Positions 25,077-34,042 of a stretch of 64,000 nt of DNA are shown here, one piece after another; the first letter of the stretch is position 1, and each line of letters starts with the position of its first letter. The stretch comes from Schlegelella_A sp035995885 (GTDB taxonomy: Bacteria; Pseudomonadota; Gammaproteobacteria; Burkholderiales; Burkholderiaceae_C): positions 33,169-97,168 of the forward strand of contig DASYKC010000156.1 of assembly GCA_035995885.1 (NCBI GenBank). The letters run 5' to 3'. The position numbers and the translations under genes were made by a program. Under the pieces are notes generated by a model. That model did no database searches. It was given only the letters and a program-made list of their open reading frames with translations, and was not told where the DNA came from.

Positions 25077-26114
25077 ATGCGCATCGGCCACATCACGCTG
25101 GCGAACCGGCTGTTTGCCGCGCCGATGGCGGGCGTCACAGATCGGCCGTTCCGCCAGCTCTGCAAGCGCCTCGGCGCGGGCTACGCGGTGAGCGAGATGG
25201 TGACCTCGAGGAAGGAGCTGTGGGCGACGCTGAAGACGAGCCGGCGCGCCGATCACACGGGCGAGACCGATCCGATCGCGGTGCAGATCGCCGGCACCGA
25301 CGCGCCGATGATGGCCGAGGCGGCGGCCTACAACGTCGCGCGGGGCGCCCAGATCATCGACATCAACATGGGCTGCCCGGCCAAGAAGGTGTGCAACCAG
25401 TGGGCCGGCTCGGCGCTGATGAAGGACGAGCCGCTCGCGCTCGCGATCGTCGAGGCGGTGGTCGCCGCGTGCGCGCCGCACAACGTCCCGGTGACGCTGA
25501 AGATGCGCACCGGCTGGTGCGAGAGCGAGAAGAACGCGGTGCGGATCGCCCGCGCCGCCGAGAACGCCGGCATCGCGATGATTGCCGTCCACGGCCGCAC
25601 GCGCGAGCAGGGCTACAAGGGCAGCGCCGAGTACGAGACGGTCGCCGCGGTCAAGCGCGCGGTCCGGATCCCGGTCGTCGCCAATGGCGACATCGACTCG
25701 CCGGAGAAGGCGCGCGAGGTGTTCGCGCAGACCGGCGCCGACGCGATCATGATTGGCCGCGCCGCGCAGGGGCGGCCGTGGATCTTCGCCGCCATCGCCC
25801 ACCACCTCGCGACCGGCGAAGCGGCGGCGCCGCCGCGCGTCGCCGACGTCAAGGGCTGGCTGCTCGAGCACCTCGACGACCACTACCGGCTCTACGGCGA
25901 GTTCGCCGGCGTGCGCAGCGCCAGGAAGCACATCGGCTGGACGTTGAAAGGCCTGCCCGGCGGCGAGGCGTTCCGCGACGAGATGAACATCATCGAGTCG
26001 TGCGACGCGCAGGCGCGGGCCGTCGGCGCCTGGTTCGATCGCCTCGCCGACGCGATGCCGCGCATGCCGCTTGCCGGCGACGGGCTCGTCGAGACCTTCC
26101 CTTCGCTCCACTGA
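25077..26114 (+). CDS. dusB: tRNA-dihydrouridine synthase DusB
   Basis: Dus enzymes reduce uridines in the tRNA D-loop with FMN and NADPH. The 345-residue TIM-barrel protein has APMAGVTDRPFRQLC, VQIAGTDAPMMAEAA, the active-site Cys in DINMGCPAKKVCNQWAGSAL, LKMRTGW and the C-terminal GRAAQGRPWIF. The motif set and the adjacent fis gene indicate DusB rather than DusA or DusC. A TATACT hexamer about 40 bases upstream is a possible -10 element. Confidence 0.96.
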   Translation: MRIGHITLANRLFAAPMAGVTDRPFRQLCKRLGAGYAVSEMVTSRKELWATLKTSRRADHTGETDPIAVQIAGTDAPMMAEAAAYNVARGAQIIDINMGCPAKKVCNQWAGSALMKDEPLALAIVEAVVAACAPHNVPVTLKMRTGWCESEKNAVRIARAAENAGIAMIAVHGRTREQGYKGSAEYETVAAVKRAVRIPVVANGDIDSPEKAREVFAQTGADAIMIGRAAQGRPWIFAAIAHHLATGEAAAPPRVADVKGWLLEHLDDHYRLYGEFAGVRSARKHIGWTLKGLPGGEAFRDEMNIIESCDAQARAVGAWFDRLADAMPRMPLAGDGLVETFPSLH

Positions 26115-26118
26115 CCGC

Positions 26119-26364
26119 ATGGCGACGACCAACAAGAAGCACATCGAGGAGTGCGTCCGCGAGAGCCTCGAGGGCTACTTCCGCGACCTGCGCGGCGTCG
26201 AGCCGACGGCGATGTACGAGATGATCCTGCGCGTCGTCGAGCGGCCGCTGTTCGAGGTCGTGATGAAGGAAGCCGGCGGCAACCAGAGCCGCGCCGCCGA
26301 ATGGCTCGGCATCAATCGCAACACCTTGCGCCGCAAGCTCGTCGAGCACAAGCTGATCAAGTGA
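26119..26364 (+). CDS. fis: DNA-binding protein Fis
   Basis: The 81-residue nucleoid protein has the dimer-forming helices YEMILRVVERPLFEVVMKEAGGNQSRAAEWLGINRNTLRRKL, of which the last half is the helix-turn-helix with conserved Asn-Arg-Thr-Leu-Arg-Lys. It lies 4 bases after dusB, the classical dusB-fis operon. ATG 26119 was chosen over an upstream in-frame codon inside dusB. Fis bends DNA and tunes rRNA and growth-phase promoters in relatives. Confidence 0.96.
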   Translation: MATTNKKHIEECVRESLEGYFRDLRGVEPTAMYEMILRVVERPLFEVVMKEAGGNQSRAAEWLGINRNTLRRKLVEHKLIK

Positions 26365-26398
26365 CGGCGCTGCGCCGCGACCACGAAGGGAGCTCGCG

Positions 26399-27967
26399 AT
26401 GCATGCGCTGATTTCCGTCTCCGACAAGACCGGCGTCGTCGAGCTAGCGCGCGAGCTGGCGGCGCTCGGCGTCACGCTGCTCTCGACCGGCGGCACCGCC
26501 AGGCTGCTCGCCGGCGCCGGCCTCGCCGTCACCGAGGTCGCCGAGCACACCGGCTTTCCGGAGATGCTCGACGGCCGCGTCAAGACGCTCCATCCGACGA
26601 TCCACGGCGGCCTGCTCGCGCGCCGCGACCGCGCCGAGCACATGGCGGCGATCGCCGCCCACGGCATCGCGACGATCGACCTCTTGGTCGTCAACCTCTA
26701 TCCCTTCGAGGCCACCGTCGCCAAGCCCGACTGCACGCTCGCCGACGCGATCGAGAACATCGACATCGGCGGCCCGGCGATGGTGCGCTCGGCGGCGAAG
26801 AACTGGAACGACGTCGCCGTGCTGACCGACGCGTCGCAGTACGCCGGCGTCGTCGCCGAGCTGAAGCAGAACGGCAAGGTCCGCGAGGCGACGCGCTTCG
26901 CCCTCGCGGTCGCCGCCTTCGACCGGATCGCCCAGTACGACGGCGCGATCAGCGACTACCTGTCGTCGCTCGCCGGCCCGAGCGATGGCGTGCCGCAAAG
27001 ACACGAGTTCCCGTCGCAATCGAACGGCCGCTTCGTCAAGCTGCAGGAACTGCGCTACGGCGAGAACCCGCACCAGCGCGCCGCCTTCTACCGCGACCTC
27101 GTGCCCGCGCCCGGCTCGCTCGTCACCGCGAAGCAGCTGCAGGGCAAGGAGCTCTCGTACAACAACATCGCCGATGCCGACGCGGCGTGGGAGTGCGTCA
27201 AGAGTTTCGCCGCGCCGGCCTGCGTGATCGTCAAGCATGCCAACCCGTGCGGCGTCGCCGTCGCCGAGAGCGCCGCGGCCGCCTACGCGAAGGCGTTCAA
27301 GACCGATCCGACCTCGGCCTTCGGCGGCATCATCGCCTTCAACGGCGAGGTCGACCGCGCCTCGGCCGAGCGCGTCGCCAGGCAGTTCGTCGAAGTGCTG
27401 ATCGCGCCGTCGTACAGCACCGAGGCGCTCGCCGTCTTCGCCGCCAAGGCGAACACGCGCGTCCTGCAGATCGACCTGCCGGCGCCGGGCGCGGGCCGCA
27501 ACACGCACGACCTGAAGCGCGTCGGCTCGGGCCTCCTGATCCAGACCGCCGACAACCCCGACATCGACGCAGGCGACCTCAAGGTCGTGACCACGCGCAA
27601 GCCGACGCCGGCACAGACGCACGACCTCCTCTTCGCCTGGACTGTCGCACGCTTCGTCAAGAGCAACGCCATCGTCTTCTGCGGCGACGGCATGACGCTC
27701 GGCGTCGGCGCCGGCCAGATGAGCCGCGTCGACTCGGCCAAGATCGCCTCGATCAAGGCCGAAGCCGCGGGCCTCTCGCTCGTCGGCTCGGCGGTCGCGA
27801 GCGACGCCTTCTTCCCGTTCCGCGACGGCCTCGACGTCGTCATCGACGCCGGCGCGTCGTGCGTGATCCAGCCCGGCGGCTCGATGCGCGACGACGAGGT
27901 GATCGCGGCGGCGAACGAGCGCGGCATCGCGATGGTGCTCACGGGCGTGCGCCATTTCCGCCATTGA
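26399..27967 (+). CDS. purH: bifunctional AICAR formyltransferase / IMP cyclohydrolase
   Basis: PurH catalyses the last two steps of purine synthesis. The 522-residue protein has an N-terminal MGS-like cyclohydrolase domain (ALISVSDKTGVVELARELAALG, LLSTGGTARLL, GRVKTLHPTIHGGLLARR) and a C-terminal formyltransferase domain (LRYGENPHQRAAFY, the catalytic VKHANPCGVA with Lys-His, and FFPFRDGLD). It follows fis by 34 bases with a GAAGGGAG ribosome-binding site, so dusB-fis-purH is probably one unit. Confidence 0.97.
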   Translation: MHALISVSDKTGVVELARELAALGVTLLSTGGTARLLAGAGLAVTEVAEHTGFPEMLDGRVKTLHPTIHGGLLARRDRAEHMAAIAAHGIATIDLLVVNLYPFEATVAKPDCTLADAIENIDIGGPAMVRSAAKNWNDVAVLTDASQYAGVVAELKQNGKVREATRFALAVAAFDRIAQYDGAISDYLSSLAGPSDGVPQRHEFPSQSNGRFVKLQELRYGENPHQRAAFYRDLVPAPGSLVTAKQLQGKELSYNNIADADAAWECVKSFAAPACVIVKHANPCGVAVAESAAAAYAKAFKTDPTSAFGGIIAFNGEVDRASAERVARQFVEVLIAPSYSTEALAVFAAKANTRVLQIDLPAPGAGRNTHDLKRVGSGLLIQTADNPDIDAGDLKVVTTRKPTPAQTHDLLFAWTVARFVKSNAIVFCGDGMTLGVGAGQMSRVDSAKIASIKAEAAGLSLVGSAVASDAFFPFRDGLDVVIDAGASCVIQPGGSMRDDEVIAAANERGIAMVLTGVRHFRH

Positions 27968-27997
27968 GCGCCCGGCCGGCCTGACGGCGACGGGCCC

Positions 27998-28630
27998 GTG
28001 AAGCTCCCCGAAGCGGCCGGTCTCGCGCTCGCGTTCGTCGCGCGCCTCGTCACCGGCGCGCAGGGTCACTGGCACGGCTCGACGCCGAAGGCCGAGCAGC
28101 GGATCTACTTCGCCAACCACCAGAGCCACTTCGACTGGGTGCTGATCTGGGCCGCGCTGCCGCACGACCTGCGCGCGGTGACGCGGCCGATCGCAGCGCG
28201 CGACTACTGGACCGCGAGCCCGCTCAGGCACTGGATCACGCGCGAGATCTTCAACGCCGTCTACGTCAGCCGGCAGCGCAACAAGGACGGCAGCGGCGAC
28301 GACGAGGACCCGCTCGAGCCGCTGATGGAAGCGCTTCGCCACGGCGATTCGCTCGTCATCTTCCCGGAAGGAACGCGCGGCCACGCGGCCGACCCGGCGC
28401 CGTTCAAGTCGGGCCTCTACGCGCTCGCCGAGGCGTTTCCCGACGTCCAGCTGATCCCGGCCTGGATCGACAACGTCCAGCGCGTCATGCCCAAGGGCGA
28501 GGTCGTCCCGGTGCCGATCCTCTGCGCCGTCGTCTTCGGCGCGCCGGTCGCGCTGAAGCCCGGCGAAGAGCGGCGCGCCTTCCTCGACCGCGCCCGCGCC
28601 GCGGTGATGGCGCTGCGCGAGGTCGCCTGA
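27998..28630 (+). CDS. lysophospholipid acyltransferase (PlsC-like)
   Basis: The 210-residue enzyme acylates 1-acylglycerol-3-phosphate or a related lysolipid. It has the HX4D catalytic motif in ANHQSHFDWVL (residues about 40-46), the acyl-acceptor block FPEGTRGHAADPAPFKSGLYAL and the IPAWIDNVQRVMPKGE segment. The start is GTG 27998. It precedes a cdsA-like gene, a pairing seen as a second phospholipid module (ynb-like) beside the main pathway genes. Confidence 0.88.
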   Translation: MKLPEAAGLALAFVARLVTGAQGHWHGSTPKAEQRIYFANHQSHFDWVLIWAALPHDLRAVTRPIAARDYWTASPLRHWITREIFNAVYVSRQRNKDGSGDDEDPLEPLMEALRHGDSLVIFPEGTRGHAADPAPFKSGLYALAEAFPDVQLIPAWIDNVQRVMPKGEVVPVPILCAVVFGAPVALKPGEERRAFLDRARAAVMALREVA

Positions 28631-28672
28631 TGGGCGCGCCGCGCGCGAAGGTCTGATGGGCGCGCTGCGCGC
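28627..28672 (+). repeat. 26-bp tandem duplication making an 8-codon coupled ORF
   Basis: The 20 bases at 28627-28646 and 28653-28672 are the same except for one C/T change, a duplication of the cdsA start region with a 26-base period. The extra ATG (28630) overlaps the plsC-like stop as TGATG and opens an ORF of eight codons (MGAPRAKV) whose own TGA overlaps the cdsA ATG, again as TGATG. Confidence 0.8.
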
Positions 28673-29624
28673 CTTGAGCGTCAGCCAGCAGGTCGGCCTG
28701 CTGTTCGTCGCCCTGTTCGGCCTGCTCGCGCTGGTCACGCTGATCGCCTTCAGCCGCTCGTTCAGGGAGCTCTCGTCCGAGCAAGCGGCGCTGCGCGAGC
28801 GCTTCGCGCGCGAGCTGCGCGCGCTGTGGCTCGTCGCGCTCCTGTTCTGGGTGGCGTGGGCGTCGGGCCCGCTCGGCTCGACGCTGCTGTTCGGCTTCGT
28901 CTCGTTCTTCGCGTTGCGCGAGTTCGTCACGCTCACCCACACGCGGCGCGCCGACCACCGCGCCCTGCTGCTCGCCTTCTTCGTGATCCTGCCGGCGCAG
29001 TACGTCCTCGTCGGCATGGGCCTCGTCAATGCCTTCACCGTCTTCATCCCGGTCTACGTGTTCTTCGCGCTGCCGGTGATCAGCGCGCTCGCCAACGATC
29101 CGTTCCGCTTCCTCGAGCGGACGGCGAAGATCCAGTGGGGCATCACCGTCACCGTCTACGGCCTGAGCCACGCGCCGGCGCTCCTGCTGCTCGACGTGCC
29201 GAGCTATCGCGAGCGCGGCGCCTTCCTCGTCCTCTTCCTCGTCCTCGTCGTCGTCGCCGCGCAGCTCGGTCAGGAGGTCGCGAGCCGGCGCCTGCGCCGC
29301 CGGCCGGTGGCGCGCGCGATCAGCCGCTCATTCTCGTGGCGCGCCTTCGCCGCCGGCGCGGGCACGGCCGCCGTCGTCGGCGTGCTGCTCTACTGGGTGA
29401 CGCCGTTCAAGCCGCTCGCCGCGCTGGCGATGGGCGCGATCGCCGGCGCCGCCGGCACGCTCGGCGAATTCGTGATCAAGGCGCTCAAGCGCGACGCCGG
29501 CGTGCGCAACTTCCGCGGCGGCTCGTCGGTGACCGGCGCGGTCGGCCTGCTCGACGGCGTCGCGCCGCTCTGCTTCGCCGCGCCCGTGTTCTTCCACTCG
29601 GTCCGCTGGTATTTCGGCATCTGA
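28656..29624 (+). CDS. phosphatidate cytidylyltransferase-like protein (YnbB/CdsA family)
   Basis: The 322-residue integral membrane protein has about eight helices and a C-terminal CDS region (IKALKRDAGVRNFRG through SSVTGAVGLLDG to the end, residues 274-301). CdsA makes CDP-diacylglycerol from phosphatidate and CTP. Family members usually end this signature with Asp-Arg; here it is Asp300-Gly301, which may weaken activity or reflect this paralogue branch. It is coupled to the acyltransferase gene through a short duplicated ORF. Confidence 0.85.
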   Translation: MGALRALSVSQQVGLLFVALFGLLALVTLIAFSRSFRELSSEQAALRERFARELRALWLVALLFWVAWASGPLGSTLLFGFVSFFALREFVTLTHTRRADHRALLLAFFVILPAQYVLVGMGLVNAFTVFIPVYVFFALPVISALANDPFRFLERTAKIQWGITVTVYGLSHAPALLLLDVPSYRERGAFLVLFLVLVVVAAQLGQEVASRRLRRRPVARAISRSFSWRAFAAGAGTAAVVGVLLYWVTPFKPLAALAMGAIAGAAGTLGEFVIKALKRDAGVRNFRGGSSVTGAVGLLDGVAPLCFAAPVFFHSVRWYFGI

Positions 29625-29672
29625 AGCGCGCGCCGCGGCGTCGATCGGCCCCGGTTCGGTTCCAATGGCGCC

Positions 29673-30221
29673 ATGCGCGTCCTCGGCATCGATCCCGGCC
29701 TCCGGACCACCGGCTTCGGCGTCGTCGAATGCGACGGCGGTCGCCTCAGCTACGTCGCGAGCGGGACGATCCGCACCGCCGCCGTCGCCCTCGCCGACCT
29801 GCCTGGCCGGCTCAAGGTCATCTTCGACGGCGTGCGCGAGATTGCGACGCGCTACGCGCCGACCTGCGCCTCGGTCGAGATCGTCTTCGTCAACGTCAAC
29901 CCGCAGGCGACGCTGCTGCTCGGCCAGGCGCGCGGCGCCGCGCTCTCGGCGCTGGTCTCGCACGAGCTCGCCGTCGCCGAATACACGGCGCTGCAGATGA
30001 AGCGCGCCATCGTCGGCCACGGCCAGGCGAAGAAGGAACAAGTGCAACAGATGGTGATGCGCCTGCTCGCCCTGCCCGGCTTGCCCGGCCCCGACGCCGC
30101 CGACGCGCTCGGCCTGGCGATCTGCCACGCCCACGCCGCCGGCAGCTTTGCCGCCATCGCCCGCAGCGCGGGCCTCGCGCCGCGCACGTCGGGCCGCTAC
30201 AAGAGCGGGCGAACCTACTGA
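29673..30221 (+). CDS. ruvC: crossover junction endodeoxyribonuclease RuvC
   Basis: RuvC cuts Holliday junctions during recombination. The 182-residue protein has the catalytic Asp7 in RVLGIDPGLRTTGFGVV, the second acidic residue in SVEIVFVNVNPQATLLLGQARG, and the C-terminal DAADALGLAICHAH. Unusually for the group, ruvA and ruvB do not follow; the next gene is an RNB exonuclease. Confidence 0.97.
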   Translation: MRVLGIDPGLRTTGFGVVECDGGRLSYVASGTIRTAAVALADLPGRLKVIFDGVREIATRYAPTCASVEIVFVNVNPQATLLLGQARGAALSALVSHELAVAEYTALQMKRAIVGHGQAKKEQVQQMVMRLLALPGLPGPDAADALGLAICHAHAAGSFAAIARSAGLAPRTSGRYKSGRTY

Positions 30222-30288
30222 AAGTGCGCATCCGCCGATGGCCTCGGCAGGCGCCGGACGCAAGTCCTCAGGCGACAATCGGCGCCCC

Positions 30289-32340
30289 ATGAATGCCCTC
30301 TTCGAAGACGGCGGCAAGTTCCACGCCGGCCGGGTGATGAGCGAGACCGACGCCTCGCTGCAGATCGAGCTCGCCTCCGGCAAGCGCAGCAAGGTCAAGG
30401 CCGCCAACGTCATGCTCCGCTTCGCCGCGCCCGAGCCCGAGGCGCTGCTCGGCGCGGCCGAGCAGCTCTCGCGCGAGATCGACCTCGACCTCGCCTGGGA
30501 GTTCGCGCCCGAAGGCGAGTTCGCCTTCGCCGAGCTGGCGCGCGACTACTTCGGCGCCAAGGCCGACGCGACCCAGGAAGCCGCCGCGCTGCTGCGCCTG
30601 TTCGCCGCGCCGCACTATTTCCGCCGCATCGGCAAGGGGCGCTTCCGCAAGGCGCCGGAAGAGATCGTCAAGGCTGCCCTGCTCGGCATCGAGAGGAAGC
30701 GCCTGGTCGCCGCGCAGATCGACGCCTGGGCCGGCGAGCTCGCCGCGGGGACATGCCCGGCGCCGATCCGCGAGCAGCTCTATCGCATCCTCTTCAAGCC
30801 CGACAAGAACGCGCCCGAGTACAAGGCGGTCGTCGGCGCGGCGCAGCGATCGGGCCGGGCACCGCTCGAGCTGCTCAAGTCGGCCGGCGCGATCGACTCG
30901 CCGTACGAGTTCCACTGGCGTCGCTTCCTGTTCGAGGAGTTTCCGAAAGGCGTCGGCTTCGGCGACGCGCCCGTACCGGCGGTCGGCGAGAAGCTCGCGC
31001 TCTCGCCCGCGGCGGCGTTCTCGATCGACGACTCGGCGACGACCGAGATCGACGATGCGCTCTCGGTCCAGGGCCTGGGCAGCGGCCGCGTCACCGTCGG
31101 CATCCACATCGCCGCGCCCGCGCTCGCCGTCGAGCCCGGCTCGGCGGTCGCGCAGATCGCCCGCGACCGGCTCTCGACGGTCTACATCCCCGGCCACAAG
31201 CTGACGATGCTGCCCGACGCGGTGGTCGACGCCTTCACGCTCGCCGAAGGTCGCGACGCCGCGGTCGTCTCGCTCTACGTGACGATCGACGAGGCGACGC
31301 TGGCGACGCTGGCGAGCGAGACCCGGCTCGAGCGCGTCCGCATCGCCGCCAACCTGCGCCACGACGTCCTCGAGGCGGAGATCAACGAAGAGACGCTCGC
31401 CGCCGGCCTGCCGGCGACGCTGCCGTTCGCCGCCGAGCTGACCTTCCTGCACGGCCTGGCGCGGCACCTGAAGGCCGGGCGCGAGAAGGTGCGCGGCAAG
31501 CCCGAGAATTTCAACCGGCCCGACTACAGCTTCCGGCTCGACGTCGCCGAGGGCCGGGCGATCGTCGGCGACGAGCGCGTCGAGATCGTGCCGCGCCGGC
31601 GCGGCTCGCCGCTCGACCTGATCGTCGCCGAGGCGATGATCCTCGCCAACAGCACCTGGGGCGGCTGGCTCGCCGCCTGCGGCATTCCCGGCATCTACCG
31701 CAGCCAGGCGAGCCTGGCGCCCGGCGTCAAGGTGCGGATGAGCACGCAGCCCGGGCCGCACGCCGGCATCGGCGTCGCCCAGTACGCGTGGTCGACGTCG
31801 CCGCTGCGCCGCTACGTCGACCTCGTCAATCAGTGGCAGATCGTCGCCTGTGCGCGCGCCGGCCGCAGCGCCGCGCTCATCGCGCCGTTCAAGCCGAAGG
31901 ACGTCCAGCTGCTCGCGACGATCGCCGACTTCGACGCCTCGTACGCGGCCTACAACGCGTTCCAGTCGTCGATCGAGCGCTACTGGTCGCTGCGCTCGCT
32001 GATGCAGAACGGTATCGACGAGCTCGACGCGACGGTGATGAAGGACGGCCTCGTCCGCGCCGACGCGCTGCCGCTCGTCTTTCGCGCCGTCGGCGCCGAG
32101 CAGCTCGCGCGCGGCAGCGGCGTTCGCGTCCGCGTCGGCGCGATCGACCTGCTGACGCTCGACGCCGCCGCCTCGGTGGTCGCGCGCCGCGACGAGGCCC
32201 CGGCGCAAGGCGCGGCCGAAGGCGCCGAGGCCGGCGAAGACGACGACGCCGAGAGCGCCGGCCCGCTCGCCCTCGCCATCGACGTCGCAGCCCCCGAGGC
32301 CGGGATCGAGGCCGACCCGGTCGCCGCCGCGCCTGCGTGA
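30289..32340 (+). CDS. RNB-domain exoribonuclease (RNase II/R-like)
   Basis: The 683-residue protein has an N-terminal part without a clear cold-shock domain and a central RNB domain with the acidic metal-binding cluster FSIDDSATTEIDDALSV (near residue 250), the usual next element as GIHIAAPALAV, RLSTVYIPGHKLTMLP and the C-terminal YAWSTSPLRRYVDLVNQWQI. RNB enzymes degrade RNA 3' to 5'. The Asp normally seen in HIADP is Ala here, which seems common in this betaproteobacterial branch. The tail after residue 625 is acidic and Ala-rich. It overlaps tonB by GTGA. Confidence 0.9.
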   Translation: MNALFEDGGKFHAGRVMSETDASLQIELASGKRSKVKAANVMLRFAAPEPEALLGAAEQLSREIDLDLAWEFAPEGEFAFAELARDYFGAKADATQEAAALLRLFAAPHYFRRIGKGRFRKAPEEIVKAALLGIERKRLVAAQIDAWAGELAAGTCPAPIREQLYRILFKPDKNAPEYKAVVGAAQRSGRAPLELLKSAGAIDSPYEFHWRRFLFEEFPKGVGFGDAPVPAVGEKLALSPAAAFSIDDSATTEIDDALSVQGLGSGRVTVGIHIAAPALAVEPGSAVAQIARDRLSTVYIPGHKLTMLPDAVVDAFTLAEGRDAAVVSLYVTIDEATLATLASETRLERVRIAANLRHDVLEAEINEETLAAGLPATLPFAAELTFLHGLARHLKAGREKVRGKPENFNRPDYSFRLDVAEGRAIVGDERVEIVPRRRGSPLDLIVAEAMILANSTWGGWLAACGIPGIYRSQASLAPGVKVRMSTQPGPHAGIGVAQYAWSTSPLRRYVDLVNQWQIVACARAGRSAALIAPFKPKDVQLLATIADFDASYAAYNAFQSSIERYWSLRSLMQNGIDELDATVMKDGLVRADALPLVFRAVGAEQLARGSGVRVRVGAIDLLTLDAAASVVARRDEAPAQGAAEGAEAGEDDDAESAGPLALAIDVAAPEAGIEADPVAAAPA

Positions 32341-33200
32341 GACTCGCGCTGCCGACCCGGATCTCGACGCTGCAGCTCGCGCTCGGCGCCTCGATCGCCG
32401 TCCACGGCACGCTCCTCGGCGTTCGCTTCGTCGACCCCGAGGGCTTCAACCGGATCTTCGAGGACTCGCCGCTCGAGGTGATCCTCGTCAACTCGCGCTC
32501 GGGCGAGGCACCCGAGAAAGCCCAGGCGATCGCGCAGGCGAGCCTGGCCGGCGGCGGCGACGCGGCGACGGGCCGCGCCACCTCGCCGCTGCCGCCGTCG
32601 GCGCTGACCGAGCTCGGCGATGCCAACGAAGAAACGAGAAAGCAGATCGAGCAGCTGCAGCAGACGCAGCAGCAGCTCCTCACCGTCATCCGCCGCGAGC
32701 TGGCGATGATGCCGGCGACCGACCCGCTGCGCGACCAGGGAACGCCCGACGAGCGCGAGCAGGAAGACCGACGCCGCCAGCTCGTCGAGATGCTCGCCGA
32801 GATCGAGAAGCGCATCAACGAAGAGAACGCGCGGCCGAAAAAGCGCTACATCAGCCCGGCCACGCGCGAAGAGGTCTACGCGCTCTACTACGACCAGCTG
32901 CGCAGGAAGATCGAGGACCGCGGCACGCGCAACTTCCCCGAGAACCAGGGAAGGAAGCTGTACGGCGAGCTGACCATGCTCATCACCGTCGATGCCGAAG
33001 GGCGCGTCCTCGACACCGAGGTCGTTCGCGGCTCGGGCAACAAGGTGCTCGACCGGCGCGCCGTCGCGATCGTCCATGCCGCCGGGCCGTACGGTCGCTT
33101 CACCCAGGCGATGCGCAAGCAGGCCGACCAGCTGGCGATTCCGTCGCGCTTCCGCTTCACGCGCGAGGAAGGCCTCGAGACCACGCTGAGCGGCCGGTGA
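32337..33200 (+). CDS. TonB family energy transducer-like protein
   Basis: The 287-residue protein has an N-terminal membrane helix (STLQLALGASIAVHGTLLGVRF), a long Gln/Glu/Arg-rich periplasmic coiled-coil (residues 100-175) in place of the usual Pro-rich spacer, and a C-terminal TonB fold (KLYGELTMLITVDAEGRVLDTEVVRGSGNKVLDRRAVAIVHAAGP region). No exbB or exbD lies nearby. It starts with GTG overlapping the RNB stop and overlaps aroE by GTGA; the order RNB-tonB-aroE-mtgA is conserved in Burkholderiales. Confidence 0.88.
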   Translation: MRLALPTRISTLQLALGASIAVHGTLLGVRFVDPEGFNRIFEDSPLEVILVNSRSGEAPEKAQAIAQASLAGGGDAATGRATSPLPPSALTELGDANEETRKQIEQLQQTQQQLLTVIRRELAMMPATDPLRDQGTPDEREQEDRRRQLVEMLAEIEKRINEENARPKKRYISPATREEVYALYYDQLRRKIEDRGTRNFPENQGRKLYGELTMLITVDAEGRVLDTEVVRGSGNKVLDRRAVAIVHAAGPYGRFTQAMRKQADQLAIPSRFRFTREEGLETTLSGR

Positions 33201-34042
33201 GCATCGCCATGAGTCGTTACGCGGTAGTCGGCCATCCGGTCGCGCACAGCCAGTCGCCGTTCATCCACGCCGCCTTCGCGGCCCAGACGGGCGAGCCGGT
33301 CGTCTACGAGCGGCTGCTCTGTCCGCTCGACGGCTTCGCAGCGGCCGTGCGCGAGTTCGCCGCCGGCGGCGCGAGCGGCTGCAACGTGACGATGCCGTTC
33401 AAGTTCGAAGCCTGCGGCCTGGTGCCTCGGACGACGCCGCGCGCGCGCGTCGCCGGCGCCTGCAACGTCCTCCGCTTCGACGCCGACGGCTGGCTCGGCG
33501 ACAACACCGACGGCGCCGGCCTCGTGCGCGACATCGAGCGCAATGCCGGCATCGCCCTGCGCGGCGCGCGCGTGCTCCTGATCGGCGCCGGCGGCGGCGC
33601 GGCCGGCGCGCTCGGGCCGCTGCTGGCGAGCGGCGCGAGCGAGGTCGTCGTCGCCAACCGGAGCGTCGAGCGCGCGCACGCGCTGGTCGAGCGCCACCGG
33701 GCGGCCGCGGGCGAGGCGATGGCGCGCGTCGTCGCGGCGCCGCTCGACGCCTGCGGCGTCGCCTTCGACGTCGTCGTCAACGCCACGGCGACGAGCGTCG
33801 CCGGCGCGCCGGTGCCGGTCGCGGCCAGCGTCCTGCGCCGCGGCGGCCTCGCCCTCGACATGATGTACGGGCCGGCGGCGTCGGCTTTCGTCGCCTGGGC
33901 CGAGGCGAACGGGGCGAGCGGCCGCGACGGCCTCGGCATGCTCGTCGAGCAGGCCGCGGAAGCGTTCCTGCTGTGGCGCGGCGTCGAGCCCGAGACGGCG
34001 CCGGTGCTGTGCGCGCTGCGGGCGCGTCTCGCCGCGCCATGA
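33197..34042 (+). CDS. aroE: shikimate dehydrogenase
   Basis: AroE reduces 3-dehydroshikimate with NADPH in aromatic amino acid synthesis. The 281-residue product has GHPVAHSQSPFIHAAFA, NVTMPFKFEA (catalytic Lys), NTDGAGLVRDIERN and the nucleotide-binding VLLIGAGGGAAGALGP and VVANRSVERAHAL. GTG 33197 overlaps the tonB stop; ATG 33209, four codons later, is an equally possible start (MSRYAVVG). Confidence 0.96.
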   Translation: MSIAMSRYAVVGHPVAHSQSPFIHAAFAAQTGEPVVYERLLCPLDGFAAAVREFAAGGASGCNVTMPFKFEACGLVPRTTPRARVAGACNVLRFDADGWLGDNTDGAGLVRDIERNAGIALRGARVLLIGAGGGAAGALGPLLASGASEVVVANRSVERAHALVERHRAAAGEAMARVVAAPLDACGVAFDVVVNATATSVAGAPVPVAASVLRRGGLALDMMYGPAASAFVAWAEANGASGRDGLGMLVEQAAEAFLLWRGVEPETAPVLCALRARLAAP

